A stretch of 31,633 bases of DNA, from the NCBI GenBank assembly GCA_016711295.1, contig JADJTE010000013.1, forward strand, positions 1-31,633. The letters run 5' to 3'. The position numbers and the translations under genes were made by a program. Positions 18,607 through 27,933 of this stretch are shown piece after piece. The notes under the pieces were generated by a model. That model saw nothing but the letters and a program-made list of their open reading frames with translations, was not told the DNA's origin and made no database searches. The DNA is from Sphingobacteriales bacterium (lineage in GTDB: Bacteria > Bacteroidota > Bacteroidia > Chitinophagales > UBA2359). Position 1 is the stretch's first letter. Each line of letters opens with the position of its first letter.

Positions 18607-18728
18607 CGGCAAGTGTTACACAAGGAGCAAACTGCTATGGTACGGAGGGCAATATTCATGTATCCATAGCTAATGCAGGTAGTTTTAACGGGCAAAACCC
18701 ACAAATAGCCATTAGGGGAGCCTTAAAT

Positions 18729-20213
18729 GTGGCTGCTTTTGTAACGGTAGCTAATTTGTCTATCGAGGGTGGAAATTTTGAATTTGATTTGCTACAGAAT
18801 GGCATTACGCCTTCCCCCTTGCCACCGGGCAATTATGCCATACTAATACGCAACCCATACAATGGAACAATTACGGGACTAAACCTACGCTTGGAATACC
18901 CCAATTGCGAAGTAGAACGTAAATTGTTACAAACTGCATACTGGGGTATTGAACGAACACACCAATTTTTTAAGGGCATTGATGACCCCATTAATGAAGG
19001 TATGAGCATAAATTTAACCCTTCCGACCGGCATAGTACAACCGGCACCTATGACTGATGATGGACATAGTCAGTTTAGCCACCATACCAACCCAATTGGC
19101 ATTGGCATAGTAAATGACGCACTAAACAATGCGCTATTCGTCCCTGGTTCTATAGGCGCAGGTGCAAACTTATTCAAAATAAGCCGAGGCAATCCTGACC
19201 AACCTATGGTTGCCTTAGATGTACTTGCCCACGAATATGGGCACGCTATCAATGCAATGGGCATGAGTGTTGCGGTAAATAGCAATCCAGCTATTTCACC
19301 TGAAGCCGATGCCATTAACGAAGGGTTTAGCGACATAATAGGGGCGATTGTAGAGGCAACTTCTCGACCACCTAATGAGAATTGGGTTATGGGTGACGCT
19401 ACGCCAATACCGACCAGGAATATGTCCAATCCAAATAGTCAAGATTTGCCTAGTATTTACAACGGTAATTTTTGGCAACCAACCATAGAACAAGAACTAC
19501 TTTATGGACTTCAATACATACGCTCGCTTGTTTTTAGCCACTGGTTTTATCTACTCAGCCCATGGCGGTTCCAAACCGTCAATGGTGTCACCTATACCGT
19601 ACCCGCCTTGGATATAGAAACCGCTGGAAAGATTACCTTAGCCGCTTTTGTTAGCAACCAATTTGGTCTAGATGAAGTGGCGAATAAAAACTATATGGGT
19701 CTTTGCCGCGCCACCACCCGCGCCGCCAATGCCCTATTCCCACCCGTCGGCGGCACATGTAGCCCCGAAGTATTGGCGGTGCGCGATGCTTGGCGGGCGG
19801 TGGGTTTAGATTGCTGGGGTACAATTACCCCTGCACTTTGCGCCGCTGCCTGCCCCGATTTGCCCGACCCCTCTATTACAACCGTTCCTACTTGTTCGGG
19901 TGTGAATCTGGGGCAAATACGCATCAATAATTATATCGATGTTAGCAATTATTATATCCAATACTTTGATGCTGTTGGCAATCAAGTCGGCAATACGATA
20001 GCTGTTCTGTCGGGTTTGGCTGCTGGCGACTATTATGTGACCATAGCCGACCCCGATGCGGGATGCTCCGAAACGTTCAGTGTTCATGTGGGCACTGCCG
20101 TATCAACCGACCAAATGGCTACTGCCGAACCCCATTGCCATTTGGGAATATCGGATTGGATATTACCGAAATCAACGGCGCACAGATATATTATTATTAT
20201 GCGTCTAATGTAA
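18729..20213 (+). CDS. Open segment: second SprB-like domain and M4-like catalytic domain, unit 3
   Basis: A 494-codon segment, the cleanest M4 domain in the window. LPPGNYAILIRNPYNGT closes a SprB-like domain. LLQTAYWGIERTHQFFK is the M4-type helix. LDVLAHEYGHAINAMG and AINEGFSDIIGAIVEA supply the two His, the general-base Glu and the third zinc ligand, and NWVMGDATP matches the M4 'DWEIGED' region. YLL and IETAGKITLAAFV follow, then EVLAVRDAWRAVGL. A new SprB-like domain starts at TTVPTCSGVNLGQI. The last residues after about 20148 are out of frame. Confidence 0.85.
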   Translation: MAAFVTVANLSIEGGNFEFDLLQNGITPSPLPPGNYAILIRNPYNGTITGLNLRLEYPNCEVERKLLQTAYWGIERTHQFFKGIDDPINEGMSINLTLPTGIVQPAPMTDDGHSQFSHHTNPIGIGIVNDALNNALFVPGSIGAGANLFKISRGNPDQPMVALDVLAHEYGHAINAMGMSVAVNSNPAISPEADAINEGFSDIIGAIVEATSRPPNENWVMGDATPIPTRNMSNPNSQDLPSIYNGNFWQPTIEQELLYGLQYIRSLVFSHWFYLLSPWRFQTVNGVTYTVPALDIETAGKITLAAFVSNQFGLDEVANKNYMGLCRATTRAANALFPPVGGTCSPEVLAVRDAWRAVGLDCWGTITPALCAAACPDLPDPSITTVPTCSGVNLGQIRINNYIDVSNYYIQYFDAVGNQVGNTIAVLSGLAAGDYYVTIADPDAGCSETFSVHVGTAVSTDQMATAEPHCHLGISDWILPKSTAHRYIIIMRLM

Positions 20214-22286
20214 ATGATGCTAATGGCAATCCACTGCCCTTTGTGTTCAATGGCTCCACCCAAAATACAGTGACATTGTCCGAAAACTATGAGGTATTTG
20301 TAGTAGGTTCTATGGGCTGCCAAACTTTTGTAGGTAGCCATAGTTGTACCTGCGAGGGATTAGACATCGACGTATCGTGTACGACTATTCCTGGTAGCGG
20401 AAACCAAATGACCGTTACGATAACAGGCGAACCTGGTTCTAGCTATATCATCGTCAATTCGTCCACAGGAGGGGTTTTAGCCTCCAACTTTTCGGCTTCT
20501 GCCATCTCTGAATGGCACGCAGTATAACTATCCCGTAAAGATTGTAGAAACGACAGGAGGCTGCGCTATCTACGGTCAGTTAGATTGTAGTATGGGTTTC
20601 ATAGCGGGGCAAACCGTATCTATCCCCCCGCCCGCTACCTGCTGCGATGCCACTTTTTCCGCCCAAGTAAGCCCCATTTTGGTCGATTGTAGCGGCAGCC
20701 CCGTAGCGGCGGGTATGGCGCATATTGTTTCGAGCGATGGCTGCCAGATATATTGGGTGAATGGCACGCAAAACCCCTACCTCAACCACCTAAGTGCAGG
20801 CACTCATAGCGTTACGGTTACGGCGGGCACTAATATTTGCCCCGATTCGCAGCCCGAAACGCTCACTTTCTCGATTCCTACGCAAAGCATCGCCCCACAA
20901 TGGCAAGTGACCGCCGCGCTTGATGTGGCATACGCGCCTTGTAGCTATCCCGACGAGGGCAGCGTTTCGTTTGCCGACTACTATTTTACCGACCAGCGCG
21001 GCACGCTATACCTCGCCGATACTTGGGTTTGGAGCGATGGTTTTACGACCAACGAACCATTTAGGGTTGGTTTAGCCGCGCAAAGCTATACGGTCACTAT
21101 CAGCAACACCCAGACAGGGTGCAGCACCGTGCGCAGCTACGACCTGCACGAAGCCAACAATTACGAGTACCAAATCCAAGTAACCCCTGCCCTGAGCGAT
21201 TGTAATGGCAATGTATTACAAAACGGCAGTGCCACGATAATAGCCAATAGCCCCTGCCCGATGAGTTACGAACTTATCTATGATGCAGTTGTTCAGAGCA
21301 GCCATACGGTTGCGGGCTTGTCAATAGGCAATCATAGCGTAGTTGTCCGCACGGCTTGGCATGATTGGGACGACGCTACTACGGATACATACACCGACCA
21401 AACGCTGTCGTTTGTTGTTGGCGGGCAAGTGGGTGGTATTTGGGTTATTGATGCTCAGATAATGCCCTCGGCTTCGGGTTGTTTGGGCGATGCGCATACG
21501 GGCAGTATTCAGTTGGGAGAGACTATATTTGAACAGTCAGACGGCACGGCTTCGACTGCCCAAAGTTATGCTTGGTCTGATTGTCCCTTGTGCCATAGTG
21601 CCACGCGCACGGGCTTGGCGGCGGGCATTTACGAGGTGTTTATCAGCAATACGACTACGGGTTGCGCTACCTACCGCGAGTATCATGTTCCTTTGTCGGA
21701 CTCGCCTTTGGAGGCTTTGAGTGCCTCCAACCTAAGTGCCGACATTACACACTCGCACAGCAATTGTGGCGATGATATTTGCGATGGCGCGGTGACGGTA
21801 GAAGTGCTTGGCGGCAGCGGACAGTATGAATATGAATGGAGTGATGGTTGCCAGAGTTCGCCCGACTGCTCTGGCGCGTGGCACGGCAATTTGTGTAGTG
21901 GCAATTACTCGGTAACGGTTACAGACTCACAGACGGGTTGCACGGCACAAGCTAATTTTTCGGTGGGCATGTACGTATCGCAGGGCAATATATCTGTTTT
22001 GACCTATGCCGCTGCCGCCGAACTCATCAAGCCCGACATCCGATTAGCTCCCGCTTTGTTCGAAAGTCAGACGAAGGTAGAATACACGCTGCCCGAAGAT
22101 GGCTTTGTGATGATTAAGGTATATAATTTGCAGGGTATATTGGTCGAGACCTTGTTGAGCAACGAATACCGCACGGCGGGCAATTACCAAATCAACGACG
22201 AGGGCGGCGAATATGCCAACGGTTTATATTTGTTCAGCCTTGAAGTATGCAACCGAAACAAGGCAGTAATTGGTATAAAATGGTAG
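19578..22286 (+). repeat. Type A 3' module, copy 2
   Basis: Nearly identical to 13942-16642. Differences are scattered substitutions, single-base indels and one short replaced patch in the last SprB domain (TVEVLGGSGQ here, TVAVSGTGSGQ in units 1, 2 and 4), which looks like a small conversion tract. Confidence 0.85.
20592..22286 (+). CDS. Open segment: SprB-like repeats and T9SS sorting domain, unit 3
   Basis: A 564-codon segment equivalent to 15032-16642 in unit 2, with the same SprB-like domains in the same order. The T9SS type A domain occupies about the last 85 residues (LFESQTKVEYTLPEDGFV, then IKVYNLQG, GLYLFSLEV and GIKW). The real protein begins at 17222; the Met used here is internal. 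Confidence 0.85.
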   Translation: MGFIAGQTVSIPPPATCCDATFSAQVSPILVDCSGSPVAAGMAHIVSSDGCQIYWVNGTQNPYLNHLSAGTHSVTVTAGTNICPDSQPETLTFSIPTQSIAPQWQVTAALDVAYAPCSYPDEGSVSFADYYFTDQRGTLYLADTWVWSDGFTTNEPFRVGLAAQSYTVTISNTQTGCSTVRSYDLHEANNYEYQIQVTPALSDCNGNVLQNGSATIIANSPCPMSYELIYDAVVQSSHTVAGLSIGNHSVVVRTAWHDWDDATTDTYTDQTLSFVVGGQVGGIWVIDAQIMPSASGCLGDAHTGSIQLGETIFEQSDGTASTAQSYAWSDCPLCHSATRTGLAAGIYEVFISNTTTGCATYREYHVPLSDSPLEALSASNLSADITHSHSNCGDDICDGAVTVEVLGGSGQYEYEWSDGCQSSPDCSGAWHGNLCSGNYSVTVTDSQTGCTAQANFSVGMYVSQGNISVLTYAAAAELIKPDIRLAPALFESQTKVEYTLPEDGFVMIKVYNLQGILVETLLSNEYRTAGNYQINDEGGEYANGLYLFSLEVCNRNKAVIGIKW

Positions 22287-22306
22287 GGGCGGGACAACTC
22301 CCGCCC
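22287..22306 (+). terminator. GC hairpin at the stop codon, unit 3
   Basis: GGGCGGGA-CAAC-TCCCGCCC immediately after TAG 22284-22286. Confidence 0.65.
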
Positions 22307-22622
22307 AATCCCAATCCCCACCAATTCCCGCCCAATCCCAATCCCCACCAATTCCCGCCCACCCCAATCCCCACCACTCCCCCCCACTGCCCGCCCAATC
22401 CCCACCCAATCCCAATTCCCGCCCAATCCCAATTCCAATTCCCGCCCAATCCAATCCCAATTCCCGCCCAATCCCAATCCCCAATTCCCGCCCAATCCCA
22501 ATCCCCAATTCCCGCCCAATCCCAATCCCCATTCCCGCCCAATCCCAATTCCAATTCCCGCCCAACCCCAATTCCCAATTCCCGCCCAACCCCAATCCCC
22601 GCCCAATTCCCCCACCAATTCC
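22299..22622. repeat. C-rich minisatellite, copy 3 (about 325 bp)
   Basis: Tandem motifs as in the other copies. Positions 22463-22534 hold three successive 24-nt units assembled from CCCGCCC, AATCCC and AATCCCCAATT. The minus strand has G-runs of 3-4 spaced by C, ATT or AATT, which fits the G-quadruplex pattern G3+N1-7 many times over. Confidence 0.92.
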
Positions 22623-22645
22623 CAAATATATTCGCCATATAGTCA

Positions 22646-22745
22646 TTTCATAGTCATGCGATAGATGAAGTATATTTGCCGCTTCGTCATTTTTCGCCAT
22701 AAAAACACCTACCTACTACAATTAGCGAAAATAGTGCTATACTTG
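22646..22745 (+). promoter_or_regulatory. Candidate promoter pair upstream of unit 4
   Basis: TTTC (22646-22649), 21 bases, TATATTTG (22671-22678); second element TATACTTG (22738-22745). Confidence 0.55.
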
Positions 22746-22773
22746 CCGCATTATTTGTTATAGGTAAAATTTT

Positions 22774-22818
22774 ATGGCTATGCTTACCTCCCCTCCCCCG
22801 ATAATATATATAAAATAA
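22774..22818 (+). CDS. Conserved proline-rich leader peptide, copy 4
   Basis: MAMLTSPPPIIYIK, 14 codons, identical to copy 2. Stops 25 bases before the terminator hairpin. Confidence 0.45.
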   Translation: MAMLTSPPPIIYIK

Positions 22819-22843
22819 TAAAATTCATCGAACTGCACTATCG

Positions 22844-22892
22844 CCGTTCCTCGCCTTTTTTCTGACGAAAGGGGCAGGGAACGGTTTTTTTT
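22844..22892 (+). terminator. Intrinsic-terminator hairpin, copy 4
   Basis: CCGTTCCTCGCC and GGGGCAGGGAACGG arms and eight T, ending 34 bases before ATG 22927. Confidence 0.8.
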
Positions 22893-23241
22893 GTTTATAT
22901 TTACTCACTTTTTAGCTATATTCCTTATGAAAAAGACTTCTTTTCTCGGTGTATTTGCCTTTTTGGGCATTATTAGCCTTGTTGTTTGGGGCTGTGGTGG
23001 GTGGCTGGCACGGAAGCAGGTCCTTGGTTGCTAAAATAGACAGCAGTAGGGTTTATTCGGATATTTGGACTTATAAAATATCTGCCCGAAGCTTTTATTT
23101 CGACACGACCGCCGCCAAATGCGGAGCGCGACCCGACTTAAATGAAGAAACTGCTTTTAGGAAACCCGAATTTAAACGTTTCTTTGGTCTATCTGATAAC
23201 TATACTGTGGGAGCTCTCACTAATATTTCAATAGATTTGTT

Positions 23242-24501
23242 ATGTCTTACAAAGGCATACCTCTTGAAAGAACGAATTTGGTGAGTTTTACCCAACTACC
23301 CAATGGGTGTATATATGGTATTCATGTTCAATACCCCGACCCTATGAATGAACCCAACGAAGTGGCTATTACTGCCGAACAAGCCATTGCCTTGGCATTG
23401 AGTGCCAAAAAAGCAGTACGCGATACGCCAAAAGTAGAGCTGATGTATATGTATGTGGGGATAACCCCAGCGATATTGGGACTACAGCTTTCTTATAAAG
23501 TGACTTTTGATAATTGGGTGATTCGAATCAATGCCGTAACCGGTAAAATAAGTGGCGTTCTTTCGCAAGATGGTTATAACTATAGCCAATCACCTTGTAC
23601 ACCCAACATTGATGCACCTAATTATAGCGTCCCCGAATTATGGTACGGCGATGATTTAGCTCATTTTACAACCCACCCTGACGATAGGGACATACACATT
23701 CGTTCTTGCGATTTTGGACCCTGCGAACTATACGATTTGTACCAAAATAATACCGACAATAATATACAAGCTTATTGGAGCAATGCCGCATCTTTAGCAA
23801 CGGTAGACTCGGGTTCGCCGCGCCATTATGTATGGGCGGCAGACCATAAAGAAGCTACCCCTATGCTATGGCTCAGCGGAACTTTGCCAAGCGACGCTAC
23901 AGCTACAAATGGCACTATGTCGCTGCAAGTGAGCGACCCTACTCCTGCTGCTCCTGCAAATACCTATATCGCAACATTTGCGGGTAATGCTTCGGGTATT
24001 TTTTCGATTCCGATTGAGGACAATGAAGGATGTGCCTATACTGAGCCTACGATTCTCGGTACTCAAGATGCCGACTATACAGTAACAGCAAATGCGACAC
24101 AACCCACTTGTTACAGCTATGGCAATATTGTGCTGAACATACCAGGGGGCGGCAGTGGTGCTACAGTAAAGATAGCGGGACCCGTTAATTCAGCTAATTT
24201 TAATGGATTATCTCTCGAACCCTATGGTGCCCCTGAAAATTTTGACATAGCAGCTATGCTAAATGGCTCGGTAGGTTTGCCCCCAGGCGACTATGCCATT
24301 TTGGTCATTAGAGGCGGCAAGCATAAAGCGTTGAATGTGCGCCTCGATTTTCCCAATTGCGACCAGCAGCTAAAAGCCTTGCAGTCAGCCTATTGGGCAG
24401 TGGAGCATACCCAACAGTTTTTTAAGCACCCCAGCATCAATAGCATTTATGACGCTGATAAGTTTGGATATAGTGGGGCACGAATATGCCCATGCCATTA
24501 A
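23242..24501 (+). CDS. Open segment: propeptide end and SprB-like domains, unit 4
   Basis: A 419-codon segment. YKGIPLERTNLVSFTQ, NGCIYGIHVQYPDPMNEP and ITAEQAIALALSAKK match the propeptide of the other units, and LSYKVTFDNWVIRINAVTGK is the PepSY end. PELWYGDD corresponds to PDYLWYYD of units 2 and 3. Two SprB-like domains follow (TNGTMSLQVSDPTPA... and LPPGDYAILVIRGG), then LQSAYWAVEHTQQFFK, the start of the M4 helix. The last residues after about 24470 are out of frame. Confidence 0.75.
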   Translation: MSYKGIPLERTNLVSFTQLPNGCIYGIHVQYPDPMNEPNEVAITAEQAIALALSAKKAVRDTPKVELMYMYVGITPAILGLQLSYKVTFDNWVIRINAVTGKISGVLSQDGYNYSQSPCTPNIDAPNYSVPELWYGDDLAHFTTHPDDRDIHIRSCDFGPCELYDLYQNNTDNNIQAYWSNAASLATVDSGSPRHYVWAADHKEATPMLWLSGTLPSDATATNGTMSLQVSDPTPAAPANTYIATFAGNASGIFSIPIEDNEGCAYTEPTILGTQDADYTVTANATQPTCYSYGNIVLNIPGGGSGATVKIAGPVNSANFNGLSLEPYGAPENFDIAAMLNGSVGLPPGDYAILVIRGGKHKALNVRLDFPNCDQQLKALQSAYWAVEHTQQFFKHPSINSIYDADKFGYSGARICPCH

Positions 24502-24886
24502 TGCCAAAGGTGTAAGTCTTATTTGCAATGACGACCCCTTAGAGTCGGCAGCCTTAGTAGAGGGCTTTTGCGATGCCATGGGTGTATTGGTGCAGAGCAG
24601 CGTAAAGCCCTTAAATTGGAATTATGCGCAAGATGTCGGCACACTCCGTCATTTGCACGAGCCCAAAAATCACAACAAACCGAGTAGCTATGCAGGGCAA
24701 TATTGGTGCAATATAAGCACAGGCGAAGATTTCCGTTATTGCAATTCGCGAGTACTCAGTTATTGGTTTTATCTGCTGTCGCAGGGGGCAGCGGCACAGT
24801 TGATGGAGGCAATCCTAATGCGGGGGCTACAATACCAATTGTATGACTTGTGGGGCACGCAATGTGCCTGTGGGTACGCCCTTTAA
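24449..24886 (+). CDS. Open segment: zinc-binding core, unit 4
   Basis: A 145-codon segment holding LDIVGHEYAHAINAKG and ALVEGFCDAMGVLVQ, the two halves of the M4-like zinc site. PSSYAGQYW and RYCNSRVLSYWFYLLSQG follow. After about 24800 the frame appears wrong, and the next segment continues the fold with PFNVVGLGMESSSKILLEVF. Confidence 0.75.
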   Translation: MTLISLDIVGHEYAHAINAKGVSLICNDDPLESAALVEGFCDAMGVLVQSSVKPLNWNYAQDVGTLRHLHEPKNHNKPSSYAGQYWCNISTGEDFRYCNSRVLSYWFYLLSQGAAAQLMEAILMRGLQYQLYDLWGTQCACGYAL

Positions 24887-25886
24887 TGTAGTTGGCTTAG
24901 GTATGGAATCCTCTAGCAAAATATTATTAGAAGTATTTACAAACAATATTTTTAAAATGCATGAAACGCCCAATCAAAACTATGAGGGAATTAGCAAGGC
25001 TACTTTGTTGGCGGCAAATATTTTATATGGTGCTTGTTCGCAGGAGGTTTTGTCGGTTCGCGAGGCTTGGCGGGCAGTGGGCATCGATTCTTGGTCAAAC
25101 CTAAGTGTTGCACAGGAGTTGGGATCCTGCGATTTAGCCCTGCCTTACTTAAAGGCAGTTAAAGTGATAAAAATGGAAGGGACATTAGAACAGATAAAAT
25201 ACAACAAAGAATTTAAAATAGACCCAATAACGGGCTTGTTGTGTTTGACCGAAAATGCAGCATCTGCAAATTTAATTTTATCTCCTTCATCTACTTTTAA
25301 AATAGAGGTGCAGAGCAGCGAACCGCTAAGTGAGTTTAGTTTTGATGGGTTTAAAACAAACGATGGCGTACTACATACTACGGGTTATAGTGCTAATATT
25401 AGTACTATCGATAATAAGGTATGGAGTATCAATATCACCAATTTTACCTTAAATTTTCCCAATCCTGGTGCAGATGTTAAGTTAGTATTTAGTGGTAAGG
25501 ACGAATCAGATAATGATCTATTGCAAATGGACGCGGTTAGCGACTGCTTCGATTTTAACCTATTGCCGCAACGCAACAGCCTCTCGGGTAGTTTTCCAGA
25601 TTCGCCCTTAGCTCCTGCTTCGCCTCGTACTGATGAAAAGCACTTGATTCATATCATATCTTGTGTATCATCACCCACCCCCACCTTTGCCACCACCCCC
25701 GCCTGCGGCGGCAGCACGTCGGGCAGCATTAGCATCACCAATTCTGTTGCGGGCAATACCTATCAATGGTCAAACGGAGCGACGACCCCGAACCTGATTG
25801 ATGTAGCGGCAGGCACTTATACTGTGACGGTGAGCGATGCCAATGGGTGCAGTGCTTGGGGTGGGGGCGACGATTCTAAACAATGA
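24843..25886 (+). CDS. Open segment: M4 C-terminus, Ig-like domain and first SprB repeat, unit 4
   Basis: A 347-codon segment. NQNYEGISKATLLAANILYG and EVLSVREAWRAVGIDSW finish the M4-like domain. FKIEVQSSEPLSEFSFDGFK to VKLVFSGKDESDNDLLQMD form an Ig-like or PKD-like domain whose start (SEPLS..FDG) recurs in unit 0 near 2490. The type B module begins near 25724 with the SprB repeat NTYQWSNGATTPN. An extra G near 25865 ends the frame. Confidence 0.75.
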   Translation: MTCGARNVPVGTPFNVVGLGMESSSKILLEVFTNNIFKMHETPNQNYEGISKATLLAANILYGACSQEVLSVREAWRAVGIDSWSNLSVAQELGSCDLALPYLKAVKVIKMEGTLEQIKYNKEFKIDPITGLLCLTENAASANLILSPSSTFKIEVQSSEPLSEFSFDGFKTNDGVLHTTGYSANISTIDNKVWSINITNFTLNFPNPGADVKLVFSGKDESDNDLLQMDAVSDCFDFNLLPQRNSLSGSFPDSPLAPASPRTDEKHLIHIISCVSSPTPTFATTPACGGSTSGSISITNSVAGNTYQWSNGATTPNLIDVAAGTYTVTVSDANGCSAWGGGDDSKQ

Positions 25887-27933
25887 TTTCTCGGTTGCTT
25901 ATTACGAATATTGCGACCCCACGTCGAACGAATTTGCGCTCGACATAACGGCTACGGGACAGCCACCCTTTACCTATATCATCAACGGCAATACCACATT
26001 GAGCAGCGAGAGCAATACTTTCACTACGCCCCCCTTGCCCACACCCTACGACATACTTATCACCGATGCAGCAGGTTGCGCAACTCCGATTGACGGAACA
26101 CATAATTGCGGCTGCCCATTTACGGCAAATATCACGGGCGAGTGCGCCCCTCCTAATCTATCCTTCTCCTTAGATTTTAATTGTGCGACAAGTCCTTACA
26201 CGTACCAATATAGTCATATATCTAATAATGGAACAACTATCGCAGGGCAAGGAACTATTGACAATAATGCTACCTACGCCCCCGCGCCTGACCTCTTCGG
26301 CATAATAAACCCGGTCAATTATACCTTTACCGATGTTTTTGAGAACGAGATATCTATGCAGACGGGTTGCTGCGAATATGAGCTATTTTCGGTTCAGGTT
26401 CTGGGTGGCAGCAGCAATTGCCTTTCGGGGAACGCCCATTTTTGGGTCAAGGCAACAGGAAGTCCGCCCTTTGAAATCAGCACCCCCGCCCCTGCCAGCC
26501 TTACCAGCAGCCCGACGAGCAATGACGAACTTTTTGAGGTGACGCTTGAAGGTGCTTTTGGCATAGCCGCATTAATAGTGGAAAACGCTGATGGTTGTAC
26601 TCGCATTTTGAATATCCAATGCCACGAAGTATCAGTTGGGGGGTCAGATGCGGGCATATTGCCTTGTCCCATTGTCGATGCACCTATTTTATGGAATACT
26701 AATTTAACCACTTTGATGCCTATCAATGACCACCTTGTTGCTTGTGTTGGTCAAACGATTTGTATAGATTATTATACGTCAAACCTCAGTGGTATCTATG
26801 CGGTTACTTGTTCTGATGAGGCATTTGTGGCGCAGCAAGCCCCCTTGCAAGGGATACATAACTATCAGGGCAGCGCAAGACATTATCAAAGCGGTACATT
26901 TTGCTGGCTTCCAAGCCCCGACGAGGTAGGCACGCATAAAGTTAGCTTATTGGCGGCGGGTTATACGCCCGATGGCTGCCTTAGCTATGGACAAAAAACA
27001 TACACGCTTACTGTTCTACCTCAGCCCACCGTCACATCTTGGCAGCCCCAAGTCCTTAGCCCCTTAGTGCGCGACTGCAAGGGCGATGTGTTTCAGCCAG
27101 CTCTGGTACAGGTCGGTGCGCAATACGATGTCAGCACTGCCCAATGTGCGCCCGCCTTTACCTTAAATGGTCTAAATAGTAACAGCATCGAGCTATCCGA
27201 ATGTGGCACTCAAACGATAATCCTGAACTACGAAGGCTTAGACATACCGCTATCTGTTGCGATACCCGAAACCCAATTAGACGGCAGCGAATTGCAACTG
27301 ACTGCCGAAGTGAGTCATTCGCACAGCAATTGCGGCGATGATATTTGCGATGGCGCGGTGACGGTAGCAGTAAGCGGCACAGGCAGCGGACAGTATGAAT
27401 ATGAATGGAGTGATGGTTGTCAATGGCATCCCTACGACCCCGCAGCGGGCGGCGGCGGCGGTCTGTCGCCCAACCTTGGTGGCACTATCGGCGGCGGCGG
27501 CAATCCGCCCGACTGCTCTGGCGCGTGGCACGGCGATTTGTGTAGTGGCAGTGACTCGGTAACGGTTACAGACTCACAGACGGGTTGCACGGCACAAGCT
27601 AATTTTGCGGTGGGCATGTACGTATCGCAGGGCAATATATCTGTTTTGACCTATACCGCCGCCGCCGAACTCATCAAGCCCGACATCCGATTAGCTCCCG
27701 CCTTGTTCGACAGTCAGACGAAGGTAGAATACACGCTGCCCGAAGATGGCTTTGTGACGATTAAGGTATATAATTTGCAGGGCATATTGGTCGAGACCTT
27801 AGTGAGCAACGAATACCGCACGGCGGGCAATTACCAGATTAACGACGAGGGCGGCGAATATGCCAACGGTTTATATTTGTTCAGCCTTGAAGTATGCAAC
27901 CGAAACAAGGCAGTAATTGGTATAAAATGGTAG
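25724..27933 (+). repeat. Type B 3' module, copy 2
   Basis: Nearly identical to 8616-10820 and to the window-end segment at 31417-31633. This copy lacks most of the indels that break the unit 1 copy, so it is the best reference for the module. Confidence 0.88.
25837..27933 (+). CDS. Open segment: type B SprB-like domains and T9SS sorting domain, unit 4
   Basis: At 698 codons this is the longest open segment in the window, in frame after the extra G near 25865. It carries SprB/PKD-like domains (FALDITATGQPPFTYIING, CIDYYTSNLSGIYAVTC), a long last SprB domain with the Gly-rich insertion GGGGGLSPNLGGTIGGGG between WSDGCQ and PDCSGAWHG, and the T9SS type A domain as the final 85 residues or so. 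The Met at 25837 is internal to the gene that starts at 22927. Confidence 0.85.
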   Translation: MPMGAVLGVGATILNNDFSVAYYEYCDPTSNEFALDITATGQPPFTYIINGNTTLSSESNTFTTPPLPTPYDILITDAAGCATPIDGTHNCGCPFTANITGECAPPNLSFSLDFNCATSPYTYQYSHISNNGTTIAGQGTIDNNATYAPAPDLFGIINPVNYTFTDVFENEISMQTGCCEYELFSVQVLGGSSNCLSGNAHFWVKATGSPPFEISTPAPASLTSSPTSNDELFEVTLEGAFGIAALIVENADGCTRILNIQCHEVSVGGSDAGILPCPIVDAPILWNTNLTTLMPINDHLVACVGQTICIDYYTSNLSGIYAVTCSDEAFVAQQAPLQGIHNYQGSARHYQSGTFCWLPSPDEVGTHKVSLLAAGYTPDGCLSYGQKTYTLTVLPQPTVTSWQPQVLSPLVRDCKGDVFQPALVQVGAQYDVSTAQCAPAFTLNGLNSNSIELSECGTQTIILNYEGLDIPLSVAIPETQLDGSELQLTAEVSHSHSNCGDDICDGAVTVAVSGTGSGQYEYEWSDGCQWHPYDPAAGGGGGLSPNLGGTIGGGGNPPDCSGAWHGDLCSGSDSVTVTDSQTGCTAQANFAVGMYVSQGNISVLTYTAAAELIKPDIRLAPALFDSQTKVEYTLPEDGFVTIKVYNLQGILVETLVSNEYRTAGNYQINDEGGEYANGLYLFSLEVCNRNKAVIGIKW

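Larger units (their letters stand above)
17222..22286 (+). pseudogene. Unit 3: M4-like zinc protein with SprB repeats and T9SS sorting domain (reconstructed)
   Basis: About 1,688 codons with about four or five indels (near 18060-18094, 18603, 20148 and 20508). Signal peptide MKKTSFLRVFAFLGIVSLVVW then GCGG. The propeptide spans about 17450-18060, ending WHMYIDPLTGEVIGM. Two SprB-like domains (about 18355-18890) replace the usual N-terminal beta region. The zinc domain has AHEYGHAINAMG (HEYGH 19230-19244) and Glu of NEGFSD (19320-19322). QYIRSLVFSHWFYLL puts Tyr (19515-19517) at the M4 catalytic His position. The M4 end, DAWRAVGLDCWG, is followed by about six SprB-like domains and the sorting domain. 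The 3' half is the type A module shared with unit 2, whereas the 5' half is diverged. Confidence 0.82.
21753..23004 (+). repeat. Constant block, junction of units 3 and 4
   Basis: Same content and order as 10206-11441. The minisatellite here is longer (about 325 bp) and includes a regular 24-nt repeat. Confidence 0.85.
22927..27933 (+). pseudogene. Unit 4: M4-like zinc protein with type B SprB module and T9SS sorting domain (reconstructed)
   Basis: About 1,669 codons once indels near 23008, 23230, 24470, 24830 and 25865 are corrected. The start frame MKKTSFLGVFAFLGIISLVV...GCGGW stops at 23034. Propeptide KCGARPDLNEETAFRKPEFKR (about 23113) and NEPNEVAITAEQAIALAL lead to WVIRINAVTGKISGVL (about 23520). 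SprB-like domains lie at about 23880-24360. The zinc site is VGHEYAHAINAKG (HEYAH 24479-24493) with Glu in VEGFCD, and RYCNSRVLSYWFYLL has Tyr (24737-24739) at the M4 catalytic His position. After VREAWRAVGIDSW an Ig-like domain (about 25150-25600) leads into the type B module, near-identical to unit 1. This joins an M4 head to a tail that elsewhere follows a non-peptidase head. Confidence 0.8.

Noticed and set aside
22247..22642. Plus-strand Pro/Asn-rich ORF through the minisatellite (also 16731-16940), possibly a read-through tail of the surface protein
   Set aside because: It is in a different frame from the gene, starts after the conserved GIKW-stop, and its frame is not kept between copies.
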